In this document: positions 52,458-61,364 of the stretch, in pieces
How the letters are laid out: each line of letters opens with the position of its first letter
Position numbering within the stretch: position 1 is the stretch's first letter
Source: Acuticoccus sp051016205
GTDB lineage: Bacteria; Pseudomonadota; Alphaproteobacteria; Rhizobiales; Amorphaceae
Length of the DNA: 64,000 nucleotides
NCBI GenBank assembly: GCA_051016205.1
Contig: CP136534.1
Span: 2,294,001 to 2,358,000, forward strand
Reading direction: 5' to 3'
Notes under the pieces: model-generated
Database searches by the model: none
What the model saw: the letters and a program-made list of their open reading frames with translations, nothing else
What the model was told of the DNA's origin: nothing
Program-made: the position numbers and the translations under genes

Positions 52458-53143
52458 TCGCCTGATGGGTTGCTCAGGGCGCGATCATCGTGTGGGCCGA
52501 CCCGATGCACCAACAAAACTCCGGACGCCAAAACAGGCCTTCGGAGACGCGCGCCAAACCAAGGGTCTCCGGCGCGTCTCCGTGACACGGCAAGGCAAAC
52601 CACGCCGGCAACCCGCCGCGTCCCGTGGGCAATTCCGCCGGCCGGCCAATCTTCGCGCCATCATGCGGGGTGCGTGGTAGCGGAGGCAGGTCACTGCGAA
52701 CCCGTCTCCGTCGAGATCCACGCCGTTTACAGGGAATCTACAGGGAAATCTGCGCAGTTTGCGCGTGAGAATCGTCCTGTCGTGTTCCAATATCACCGGA
52801 AATCCTCACCTCTTGGCGTGACACCGAAAGAAATGGAGCAGGGAATCTTTCGATTTGAGCAGGTAAACGGACTCGAAGGAGCAGCGAAACAGCACGCAAA
52901 GGTCAAAGTATTGCCATTGTCAACTTGTCCTGTGACGATGAACCTCTAGCACTGAAGTGGTCCATCCTGAGGTATAACTCTGAGGAGCCGGGCGAGGAGA
53001 ACTAGGATCTCGAGGAGGAAGACACTGGGCAAAAGGTATTATCGCGAAGCTAGAGCGTTTCCGCCGGCATTGGGATCATGAAGGGATTCGCGAATCACTT
53101 TGATTGTGAGTCACGATAGGGGCTGGTGAGGAGGCCAGTTGCT
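52458..53143. other. Recombinase 3' flank and left end of IS630
   Basis: About 690 bp without a gene. Just after the recombinase lies a tandem TACAGGGAATC TACAGGGAAATC repeat (about 52729-52752); similar tracts follow other alphaproteobacterial recombinases and may mark an attachment region. The IS630 left end probably starts near 53081 (AGGGATTCGCGAATCACTTT), partly matching the reverse complement of the right end near 54092-54110. Confidence 0.45.
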
Positions 53144-54093
53144 ATGGGCAAGACCTTGTCACTGGACCTTCGAGAGCGAGTGGTGGGTGCTGTTGAGGAT
53201 GGCACCTCATGCAGAGGGGCAGCGGAGCGTTTCGGGGTGGCAGCCTCAACGGCGATCCGCTGGGTCAAGCGCTGGCGAGGGCGCGGGAGCCTGGTGGCCG
53301 GAACGCGCGGCGGCAACCGGCGGTCCCACCGGATCGATGCCCACCGTGACACGATCCTAGCCCTGATCGAGGCCGAACCGGACCTGACGCTCGTTGAGAT
53401 CGGTGAGCGACTGGAGGCGACAACAGGTTATCGTCCGGCACGCTCCGTGGTGCACGAGTTCTTTGTGCGCCACGCCATCACGCGGAAAAAAAGACCGGCC
53501 ACGCGAGTGAGCAGGAGCGGGAAGACGTAAAGGCCGCACGAGAGGCCTTCTTTGCCGGGCAGGATGCGCTGGATCCGGCGCGGCTCTTCTTCGTCGACGA
53601 GACCGGCACCAGCACCAAGATGGCACGGGCCTACGGCCGCGCCCCTCGCGGCGAGCGCTGCCGGGCAGCCGTTCCTCATGGCCATTGGCAGACGACCACG
53701 TTCGTCGGTGCACTCACACTGCCCGGCATCGTGGCGCCCATGACGTTGCCGGCGGCCATGAATGGCGCCTCTTTCAAAGCCTGGATCGAGGCATGCCTGG
53801 CGCCGGTTCTGTCGCCCGGCGACGTCGTCATCATGGACAATCTTCCGGCCCACAAGACCGCTACGGCGCGCCAGAGCATCGAGGCCGCCAGCGCGAGGCT
53901 CATCTTCCTTCCGCCCTACTCGCCCGATTTCAACCCGATCGAACTTGCGTTCTCCAAAATCAAAGCGCTCCTCAAGCGCGCTGCCGCCCGCACCGTGGAC
54001 GATCTGTGGCTTGCCATACGCCAAGCCATTGACGCCATTAAACCCGAAGACGCCTCCGCCTTCTTCAAAGCATGCGGCTATGAGCCAGAATGA
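53144..54093 (+). CDS. IS630-family transposase, made by a -1 frameshift
   Basis: Two frames joined at a run of seven A followed by G (53486-53493). The first, from ATG 53144, holds the HTH part (LSLDLRERVVGAVEDGTSCR, AAERFGVAASTAIRWVKRWR). After a -1 shift the second reads KKTGHASEQEREDVKAAREA, DPARLFFVDETGTSTKMARA (first Asp), GDVVIMDNLPAHKTATARQS (second Asp), FLPPYSPDFNPIELAFSKIK (Glu) and ends at 54093. The A7G slippery site is the usual one for frameshifting in this family. All three catalytic acids are present, so probably active. Confidence 0.88.
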
Positions 54094-54414
54094 TCCGAAT
54101 CTGCCCTAGGTTCGATTGGCCGCCACGGCGACCGGCCTGGGAACGATGGCTTCGCAGAGGGCGCACGCTACGTACGGTTTCCCCGTCCGACTCTGCCGGA
54201 CAGTTCAAGTGTCTGCACATGAACGCGCAGGGCCTGTTCACCTCGGGGCGACCGGGACCCACTGCAGCTCTTCTGTGAGCACCTCGCTGAGCGGCTTCAG
54301 CCTCGCAACTCGAACTCGTGCGGTGGGCCGCTGGCGATAACTCAGAGACTCGATCGATCCATGTCCAGTCGAATCTTCGCCTTTCCTAACGTTGTGTGAT
54401 CGTGGGGTTTGTGA
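54094..54414. other. Stretch without a recognisable gene
   Basis: About 320 bp between the IS630 stop and the defence-like operon. It includes the IS630 right end (to about 54110). No promoter that I can identify for the downstream operon; its first gene appears cut off at 54415, just here. Confidence 0.45.
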
Positions 54415-55562
54415 CAACTAGAGTTTGAGTTTGGCGTCTGGCTGCGGAGCGATTTCCTGACTGTCAAAAATCAGACCTATCGAGCGATGTTGCCGATCGC
54501 CTACCCGACGCTCGACCTGCCAGGTGCTCGGCGGTATCTGGAGCGCATTCAGCCCGACGCCGCCACCTTGGCCACCGCATTCGAGGGCCCCACACCACCT
54601 ATTGTTGAAATTTCCAATTTCTTTCGTGACGCGACAGTGATGCTTTTTCCCACTTGGCTCCCAGAGGCGGATGGGATCGGCCATGCCGGAGGGTCGGGCC
54701 GATCTGCCTTGCGGTATGTGGCGATGAAAGCGTCTCGCAGCACAATCGGCGTCAATCCGGTGCTCGAACCGCTCGCAATCGAGGCTCTGACCGGTCAGCA
54801 CGCACCGCTCACAGACCTTGCCGACGAAACCATCGTGCGCGCTTGTGCAAGCCTCATCGAGCGTAGCTATGGTGGCGCTGGGCTGCTCCTCCTCCTGGCG
54901 GTTCCGGACGAGCACGATAAGAATGCGATCAGTCACGCGGTGTCGTGGCTGGCGGGCCTATCGGTCGGTCAGGTCTTCATTTGCGGACCGGGTGCGCTGG
55001 GCTGCTCCTCCTCCTGGCGGTTCCGGACGAGCACGATAAGAATGCGATCAGTCACGCGGTGTCGTGGCTGGCGGGCCTATCGGTCGGTCAGGTCTTCATT
55101 TGCGGACCGGGTGCGCGCGGCATAGCTCACACGCTCATTGCGGAACCGGACGACGGGGCGTCAACTGCGGTGGAGATGGCAGGCGTAGGCCAAGAGAGGC
55201 GGTATGTCTCGCCGGTCTCGGGACGGCCATCACCCAACAGTCAGACCGAGCAGCGTATTGAGCGTTTTCTTGCGGCAGAAGCGTGGGCGGATGGGCGGTG
55301 CTGGCAAGTGCCGTGGCAGGCCGATGCTCTCACAACGCCCATCCGCATCGATTTGATGTTTCCCGACGCGAATTTGATCGTCGAGTTCGATGGGCTGGAG
55401 CATCTCGCATCGGCCGCTTACGCCAGTGATCGCCGTCGAGACCGACTACTCATTGCCGCCGGATATCGCGTGATCCGGTTCACAAACGCCGAAGTCGCGG
55501 TCGACCTCAGGAGGGTCGCTGATGAGATCCGCGCATTCGTCCAAGGACAAGGGGAGTGGTAA
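54415..55562 (+). pseudogene. PD-(D/E)XK nuclease-like protein, 5'-truncated and broken by a tandem duplication
   Basis: First gene of a three-gene operon. Coding character starts at 54415 (EFEFGVWLRSDFLTVKNQTY) directly after an in-frame TGA, with no start codon until ATG 54487, so the 5' end is probably lost. The N-terminal 200 residues match nothing I know (FPTWLPEADGIGHAGGSGRS ...). A perfect 119-bp tandem duplication (54875-55112) shifts the frame; removing one copy gives one open frame of 318 residues from ATG 54487 to TAA 55562. The C-terminal 100 residues have a DUF559/Vsr-like nuclease signature: IRIDLMFPDANLIVEFDG (catalytic Asp, Glu) then DRRRDRLLIAAGYRVIRFTN AEV. TAA overlaps the next ATG (TAATG). 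Confidence 0.75.
54875..55112 (+). repeat. Perfect 119-bp tandem duplication
   Basis: 54875-54993 is repeated exactly at 54994-55112. GCGC occurs at both junctions (54875-54878, 54994-54997 and 55113-55116), a possible microhomology. 119 is not a multiple of three, so the second copy is out of frame with the first. Confidence 0.97.
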
Positions 55563-56227
55563 TGGCCTACGGTTTGTCACAGCGGTGCGCGTTGATCACA
55601 CTTGCGATGAAAGGTGGGGAGGCAAAGAACACCGAGCTGACGCTCAAAAAGCCTGGGCGCGATCAGCTGGAGAACAACCACCTGATCACGGTCGACATCC
55701 GCAAGAGACCTTTCACCCTGCGTCTGACTGACCGCGGGTGGCGGGCGTTCGAGGAAGAAATGGTGGCTGAACCGCCACCGCGTTCAGGCATTGCAGGACC
55801 TGCGCTTTACGCAACGCTCCATGCCCTATCGGGGCTGTTCTCCCGCGAGAACCGATCTCTGCGCGAGGCGTTGGGGATTGGCCCCGCCAAACATGGCGAG
55901 CGTGCCGGCGGAAAAGAGCCAAGCATCCGAGCAACTGGCAGCGAACCAGCGCCGGACGCGATGAGGGACGATCCGCAGATGATGGTCCGCCGCGCCTATG
56001 AAAGCCTTGCACAGAAGGACCGCGATTGGGTGGAGCTGGCGCATTTGCGCCAGACGCTCAACCACATCCCGCGCGAAGATATCGACAGTGCTTTGATGCA
56101 CATGCTGAACGCGAAACAGCTGGAGCTGACGGCGCACGAAGATCAGGGGCGACTGACCAGGACCCAGCGCGATGCGGCCCTGAAAGTCGGCCGGATGCAG
56201 ATGCACCTTGTGAGTCTGCGTCGATGA
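55562..56227 (+). CDS. Probable winged-helix protein, second gene of the operon
   Basis: 221 residues from ATG 55562, which shares a base with the upstream TAA and has AGGGGAG before it. The N-terminal 65 residues (LSQRCALITLAMKGGEAKNT, ELTLKKPGRDQLENNHLITV, LRLTDRGWRAFEEEM) look like a winged helix: LTDRGWRAFEE is typical of the last helix and wing of MarR/PadR-like domains. A variable Pro/Gly-rich linker (about 100-150) leads to a second helical part, RRAYESLAQKDRDWVELAHL RQTLNHIPREDIDSALMHML. The stop overlaps the next ATG (ATGA). Role inferred: sequence recognition or regulation within the system. I recognise no named family. Confidence 0.75.
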   Translation: MAYGLSQRCALITLAMKGGEAKNTELTLKKPGRDQLENNHLITVDIRKRPFTLRLTDRGWRAFEEEMVAEPPPRSGIAGPALYATLHALSGLFSRENRSLREALGIGPAKHGERAGGKEPSIRATGSEPAPDAMRDDPQMMVRRAYESLAQKDRDWVELAHLRQTLNHIPREDIDSALMHMLNAKQLELTAHEDQGRLTRTQRDAALKVGRMQMHLVSLRR

Positions 56228-59200
56228 AATCAACAGCAAAATTCTCCGACCTTGCACACATCCAGCTTACGGACACCTTCGAGGCAAGGCCGATTTGGGA
56301 GGATCGCGATGATGTTGAGGCAATAAATCAGGCCGAGTTCGAAGATATTGTCTACCGCGTCGATCTCCTGAAACGGACAGGCACACGCCAGAATGTCCTC
56401 ATTGAGGGGACGCGTGGCACGGGCAAATCCCACCTTCTCGGCCGGATCAGGCGGTATGTACTTCGGGCCGGCGACGTTTTCGTGTCAGCCCGTGTGAGCC
56501 GAGCTGAATCGTTTTGGCGCGAACTCGCAGTTGCCTACGGACAATCCCTCGAAAAACCGAGTGGTAACAAGGAAACGCAGCGCAAAAACATTGTTTCCGC
56601 GCTCCTGTCGCGCATCGGCGTGAGTGATCGAGAGCGAAAAGCGGCGTTGTCAGGCCAGATCACGGACAAGTTTTTGAAATCACTTGCGCCGCGCTGGGAC
56701 GCTCTGTTGGGGAGCGATGCGCGGGGCGCGATGGACCGCAATGTCGCACAAGCGCTCGTGATGCATCACAGCGACGAATTCGATCATCGCGAGATCGCCA
56801 ACGAGATTCTGGCCGGCCTCACCCTTGATGACGTCGACCGCCGCTCGCTCGGCCTTAGTCGCCACGATGTCGATCCCCGTGACGTCATTCTCGCGCTTGA
56901 TCGCCTCGTCGCAAATGCCGGCATGATGACAGTGATCGGCATTGATCAGCTCGATGGCATCATCGCCAACGCTCGGCGAATGCTGGATGAGGACGGGCGA
57001 ACCGAGCTTAACGTTGTCGCGACCGCCCTGATGGACCTGGCAAACGACCTCACCGGCTCGCTCGTGGTTGTGTCGTGCCTCATCGACACTTGGCTCTTAA
57101 TTGAGCGTGAGGCTCCCGTTTCGGCACCCGACAGGTTCTTGATCCGCAACAGGCTCCAACTCATCGCCAATGCTGACACCGGGCGCGCGCTCATCGCCAA
57201 TCTTCTCGATGCTGAACTTGCCGAGCGCAACGTGGTATCGCCCTATCCCGCCTGGCCGTTTAAGCGGGAAGCATTTGCGACTGCGCACCATTACAGCGCG
57301 CGAGGTCTCATCCAGCAGGTCAATTTGCAGTTGAAGCGACTGGAGTCGGCGGCGGCGCCAGCGGAGATTTTGCAGCTCGAGTTCGACGAAGACACAATCG
57401 AGGCGACGCCCAGTCAAACGCCGCCAAGGGAACTGGAAACGAAGTCGGCGGATCCCTGTTTCACCCAGCTTGACGAGCGTTTCGCGCACTACAGGACTGA
57501 AGCGCGCCACCACGATCTCAATCAGGACAATGTGGATTGGGTCTTGCCGGACCTTCTGGGGGGTGCGCTGCGTGCGTTTGCGATCGAGAACGACGGTCTG
57601 GGCGCATTCACCGTTGACACCATCCTCAGCAGCGACCCGGAGGTGCACGCCCGCATCCGCTATGTGGTCGATGCGGCACGCGAGGACGAAGTCCATTGGT
57701 CGTTCCGTGCCATTGTCCACGATCACTTCCGTGCCCAGCAAACGCGGCTTCAAAAGGCGCAGACGGAGGCTGGTCTCGGCCCGCGGCGTGGTTTGGCAGT
57801 TCTGCGCGACGGCGCTTTTCACAAGGGTAAGAAAACGCAAGAAATCGTGCGCCAGATGAGTGAGAAGGGCGCGCGTTTCGCCGCAATTTCCGACGATGAC
57901 CTGCGGACCTGCGAGGCTCTGACGTACCTTCAGAAGGATGCGCCTGACGCGCTTGAAGCGTGGTTGAGATCGCGCCGCCCGGCAAGCCAATGCCCGCTAT
58001 TTGCTCCGATCCTTGACGACCCCGAACTGAAAACGGCGGTACGGCACGAAGGCATAGAGCCCGCGTCAAGCGGGAGCACTGCCGACGCAAGGGCAACAGG
58101 CGTGGTTCCGTTGGGCAGCGCATCGACGCCTATTCAACCGAGCGCAGTTTTCCCGCCAGCGATCGCGACCGGCAGCAGCGCTGTTCGAATCGGCACATCG
58201 CCCCGCAACAGCAGCTCGGTCGAGATCGCGTTAGAAGACCTCCGTCGACACGCTGTGGTTTTCGCCGGATCCGGATCCGGTAAGACGGTTTTGTTGCGGC
58301 GGATCGTTGAGGAAGCGGCCTTGCAGGGCGTCTCTTCAATTGTTCTCGACCCCAACAACGACCTTGCCGCGCTAGGCATGCCCTGGCCGACGGCGCCGAG
58401 CGGATGGGGGCCTGGCGATGCTGAGCGTGCCGCCGAATACTTCGATGCTGTCGAGACGGTGGTGTGGACGCCGCGGATTAGCAGCGGGCGGCCCCTTTCC
58501 TTCGCGCCACTGGCAGGTTTGGCAGACCTCGTCGGTGAGCCGGATGAATTCAATGTTGCGCTCGATACAGTGATCGCGCAGCTTGCGCCCAGGGCGAACC
58601 TTTCTGCGTCCACCAGCAAGGGCAAGATCGGCCGCGCGGTTTTGAAAGACGGTTTGCAGCACTTTGTGCGCGGGGGCGGCGAGAACCTCGCCGAATTCCT
58701 CGATGTCCTGAACGATCTGCCTGACCACGTCAGCGACCTCGAACAGTCCGCTAAGCTTTCGCGCGAGGTCGCGCAAACCTTGAAGGCGGAAATGCGGATC
58801 GACCCGATGTTCAACGATGCCGGTCAGGCCATCGATCCTGGGGTGCTCCTTGGACCGAGCCCTGGAAAGCGCGCGCGCATTTCGGTCATTAGCCTCATCG
58901 GCTTGCCGACCGACGATCTGCGACAACCCTTCATAAGCCAACTTCAGCTCGCCTTGTTCAAATGGGTGAAGAAGAACCCAGCCGGAGATCGTCCGCTCGG
59001 TGGGCTGTTGGTGATGGACGAAGCGCAGACGATCGCGCCGGCCGACCGCTCGACGCCGTGCCGCGACTCAACGCTTGCACTCGCCTCGCAAGCACGAAAG
59101 TACGGCCTTGGCCTTCTCTTCGCCACGCAGGCACCGAAGGGGATCCACAACCAGATCCGCGGCAACACAAGCACGCAAGTCTTCGGCAAGCTCCTCGACT

Positions 59201-59412
59201 CGGGCCAGGTCGCGACGGCGAAGGAACTGGCGGAACGCTTGGGCGGGACGATGTCCGACATCTCCAAGCTTAGAGCCGGCGAGTTCTATGTCGGCAGCAT
59301 CAACGTTCGCTTCCAGCGTGTGGACAGCCCCATGTGCTTGTCGAACCACCCATCATCACCGCTTAAAGAGTCGGAGATCGTGCAGTTGGCCAGCGGTCGC
59401 GACGTGAACTAA
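56224..59412 (+). CDS. Dual P-loop ATPase: AAA domain plus HerA/FtsK-like domain
   Basis: 1062 residues, third gene of the operon. N-terminal P-loop domain: DTFEARPIWEDRDDVEAINQ, Walker A GTRGTGKS at 62-69 and Walker B-like MTVIGIDQLDG at about 235-245, resembling Orc/KAP-type ATPases. A middle region (about 410-590) has the VLRDGAFHKGKKTQEIVRQM then RFAAISDDDLRTCEALTYLQ pattern seen beside such domains. The C-terminal domain is HerA/FtsK/DUF87-like: Walker A GSGSGKT at 682-688 in FAGSGSGKTVLLRRIVEEAA, LDPNNDLAALGMP, Walker B GLLVMDEAQTIAPADRS at about 927-941, LGLLFATQAPKGIHNQIRGN. It would be a hexameric DNA-translocating pump that partners a nuclease, as in HerA-NurA or DndH-type modules. 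Intact, no membrane segments. Confidence 0.85.
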   Translation: MKSTAKFSDLAHIQLTDTFEARPIWEDRDDVEAINQAEFEDIVYRVDLLKRTGTRQNVLIEGTRGTGKSHLLGRIRRYVLRAGDVFVSARVSRAESFWRELAVAYGQSLEKPSGNKETQRKNIVSALLSRIGVSDRERKAALSGQITDKFLKSLAPRWDALLGSDARGAMDRNVAQALVMHHSDEFDHREIANEILAGLTLDDVDRRSLGLSRHDVDPRDVILALDRLVANAGMMTVIGIDQLDGIIANARRMLDEDGRTELNVVATALMDLANDLTGSLVVVSCLIDTWLLIEREAPVSAPDRFLIRNRLQLIANADTGRALIANLLDAELAERNVVSPYPAWPFKREAFATAHHYSARGLIQQVNLQLKRLESAAAPAEILQLEFDEDTIEATPSQTPPRELETKSADPCFTQLDERFAHYRTEARHHDLNQDNVDWVLPDLLGGALRAFAIENDGLGAFTVDTILSSDPEVHARIRYVVDAAREDEVHWSFRAIVHDHFRAQQTRLQKAQTEAGLGPRRGLAVLRDGAFHKGKKTQEIVRQMSEKGARFAAISDDDLRTCEALTYLQKDAPDALEAWLRSRRPASQCPLFAPILDDPELKTAVRHEGIEPASSGSTADARATGVVPLGSASTPIQPSAVFPPAIATGSSAVRIGTSPRNSSSVEIALEDLRRHAVVFAGSGSGKTVLLRRIVEEAALQGVSSIVLDPNNDLAALGMPWPTAPSGWGPGDAERAAEYFDAVETVVWTPRISSGRPLSFAPLAGLADLVGEPDEFNVALDTVIAQLAPRANLSASTSKGKIGRAVLKDGLQHFVRGGGENLAEFLDVLNDLPDHVSDLEQSAKLSREVAQTLKAEMRIDPMFNDAGQAIDPGVLLGPSPGKRARISVISLIGLPTDDLRQPFISQLQLALFKWVKKNPAGDRPLGGLLVMDEAQTIAPADRSTPCRDSTLALASQARKYGLGLLFATQAPKGIHNQIRGNTSTQVFGKLLDSGQVATAKELAERLGGTMSDISKLRAGEFYVGSINVRFQRVDSPMCLSNHPSSPLKESEIVQLASGRDVN

Positions 59413-59478
59413 GGCGGTGTGGACGGATTGATCAGATTTTAGGAGTTTTCCGCGCATTGGCATATCCGATTCAGAAGA

Positions 59479-59862
59479 TTGGGCATGCTGACGGCAATGA
59501 GCGAGACGGACTGGAACCTTGTGGTCTCAGCGTTCAGGGCAGCGCGGTCCCAGCATGGCGCGAAAGGGCGGGATGACCGGCTGTTCCTGGAAGCGGTCCA
59601 TTTCTTTACGGTGCACAATTTCGCCTGGCGAGCGTTGCCTTCTGAGTTTGGCAAGTGGAACACGGTCTGGGAGCGCTTTGACCGTCTCAGCAAGGCGGGC
59701 GTGTTCGAAGCGATGTTCGACATACTGGCCGCGACCTTCGATACGGCTCACGTCGTCCAGCTCTTCGACAGCACGACGGCACGCGCCCACGTCTCTGCCG
59801 CCGGTGCAAAAGGGTGCAAGACGGACAGGCGCACAGCCGTTCACGCGGCGGCTTCTCCACTT
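59479..59862 (+). pseudogene. IS5-family transposase, N-terminal fragment
   Basis: MLTAMSETDWNLVVSAFRAA, LFLEAVHFFTVHNFAWRALP, WNTVWERFDRLSKAGVFEAM and VVQLFDSTTARAHVSAAGAK: the IS427-group head with the first catalytic Asp, up to the frameshift site. The IS sequence stops after the segment that would read GQAHSRSRGGFST in the -1 frame. The open frame runs on into the tail of another gene. Confidence 0.82.
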
Positions 59863-60100
59863 GGCTACGATGCCGTCGGCACTCTCGCCGCCGCGCTGAC
59901 GAACAAAGCGCCGATCGACTCCGCTGCAATGTTGAGCGGACTGCCGAACGTGAGCGGCTACCAAGGGGTGACAGGGACGATAAGCTACAAGCCAGGGACT
60001 GGGATCCCGCTCAAGAGTGTAACCGTCCTGATGGTCGAGGGAGGCGACCAGATCTTCGTCGCTGAGAGGTTGCCTGAACGCGTGCCGGCAAACTGTTCGC
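59863..60100 (+). pseudogene. Branched-chain-amino-acid-type ABC binding protein, C-terminal fragment
   Basis: In frame with the IS5 head: LGYDAVGTLAAALTNKAPID, LSGLPNVSGYQGVTGTISYK and PGTGIPLKSVTVLMVEGGDQ IFVAERLPE, the typical tail of LivK/Peripla_BP_6 receptors. The first 75 percent of the gene is gone. It creates an accidental IS5-LivK chimeric frame of 263 residues. Confidence 0.75.
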
Positions 60101-60110
60101 TGACCCGGCC

Positions 60111-60482
60111 CTATCGACTCGTGTCGGTACGTTTACGCCAACTTAGCATGAACTCGGAACCGCTGGATCCCAATAGAACGATCACCGGAAGAACGATTGT
60201 GTTGAGGCCTACCGACACGAATCCGACGGCGCCGACGAGGATGCCAGCGACGAAGGCCAAGATGACATAAACATAGTTGACGAGGACTTGGTGACGGCTA
60301 TTGGGAGTACTTGCACGCTGTTCGGTCATGTCGGCCGCCCGCCACGCACCGATTGCACTCGCGAGGAACCTCACCAAGTTCCCGGTCATCACGGTCGTCG
60401 GCATGTGGTGCCGGAGGGCGAGCGCCATCAAAGGGTTTTGCAACGACATCGCCGCGACGTCGAGAAGAGCGAGGGATGTCAA
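60111..60482 (-). pseudogene. DUF1275 (YoaK-like) membrane protein, C-terminal fragment
   Basis: Minus strand: VAAMSLQNPLMALALRHHMP, TTVMTGNLVRFLASAIGAWR, then VLVNYVYVILAFVAGILVGA VGFVSVGLNTIVLPVIVLL. The QN ... TTVMTGNL block is the DUF1275 hallmark. The first two or three membrane helices are missing. Ends at 60111, overlapping the ABC-binding-protein tail on the other strand. Confidence 0.7.
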
Positions 60483-60667
60483 CGTACCCGATTACTCCAC
60501 CGCCATTCTCAATCTGCGAAACTTGCTGGAGGCCCTGGTGGACCACGACTTTTGGATTGCGGAATAGCCCTACCTTCGCCCGTAGCTTTATCCTCTTACT
60601 CGAGAGCCTGTTATCGGTGTCCAGCAAACCGAGGCAGAGTTAACGGTTTCCCAGGGCCGGCGGATCT

Positions 60668-61219
60668 TTATGTCCCAAGCGCACAGGCTTCTAGATGCTG
60701 GCGAAAATGTTCCGGTGTCGGTGTCTCGGCTTCCGGTACCTTACCTTGATCGTCATATCGACGAAGGCGCAGGGCATCCTGCCAAAACTCCTGGGCCTCA
60801 AAGGCTCGCATCTCCTCGGCGTTCATTGGACCGCCTTGAAGTTCGAGGCTCTTGACTGAGTCTTCCGAAAGCTTGGCAAAATAGTCCGGCTCGGCTGCAC
60901 AAAGATAGCGCTTGGCCTCGACATGCATGGCGACCGGTGCGGTGACGGCGGGGCCGAATGCGGAATCAAGATAGGAGTGGCCGAGCCGCTCGTGCTCGTC
61001 GTCAAGTCCGCGGTCCGCAAAATCCTCGCCGATATCATGAAGCATGTGGCCGATGTCGTGGACCAGGGCGGCGACGATCATTTCGACGGATTCGCCCGAA
61101 CGCTCCGCGAGAAGGGCGCATTGCAGCGCATGCTGTTTCTGGGTGACGCGCGACAGTCCGTAAAGACCTTCGGCCTTGGTGTTCAAGAGGCTAAGAATTT
61201 GATCGACCTTGCTGGCCAC
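60668..61219 (-). CDS. phnZ: PhnZ-like HD-domain oxygenase of phosphonate degradation
   Basis: 183 residues, the length of PhnZ. The family cleaves the C-P bond of 1-hydroxyphosphonates with O2 and a di-iron centre. All six metal ligands known for PhnZ have counterparts: H30 (QKQHALQC), H54/D55 (AALVHDIGHML), H76 (DDEHERLGHSYL), H99 (MHVEAKRYL) and an Asp near 153-154 (RRYDDQGK). SLELQGGPMNAEEMRAFEAQ and TPEHFRQHLE are diagnostic. PhnZ Tyr24 is kept (Y20), but the position of PhnZ Glu27, which contacts the substrate amino group, is S23. That suggests a different or N-substituted substrate (inference; alignment made from memory). Divergent from a LysR gene with a LysR box between them. No TmpA/PhnY hydroxylase is in the window. 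Confidence 0.85.
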   Translation of the reverse strand: MASKVDQILSLLNTKAEGLYGLSRVTQKQHALQCALLAERSGESVEMIVAALVHDIGHMLHDIGEDFADRGLDDEHERLGHSYLDSAFGPAVTAPVAMHVEAKRYLCAAEPDYFAKLSEDSVKSLELQGGPMNAEEMRAFEAQEFWQDALRLRRYDDQGKVPEAETPTPEHFRQHLEACALGT

Positions 61220-61270
61220 GGCTCTGCTCCGCTGACGTGTTGAATCGATGGGACCGGGGACCTCGAAGTC

Positions 61271-61289
61271 TTATTGCTCTATTCAATAA
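61271..61289. promoter_or_regulatory. LysR-type binding dyad
   Basis: TTATTGCTCTATTCAATAA has perfect 6-bp arms (TTATTG/CAATAA) with a 7-bp centre and contains a T-N11-A core. It lies between the divergent PhnZ-like gene (start 61219) and the LysR gene (start 61365), the standard place for LysR autoregulation and control of the divergent target. Confidence 0.65.
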
Positions 61290-61364
61290 AGTGGGCCCAT
61301 GCAATGAACTTCCTCTATCGCCGCGAGGGTTAAGATTGTTGCTGGTTGGGAGTAGGGCTGGAAA

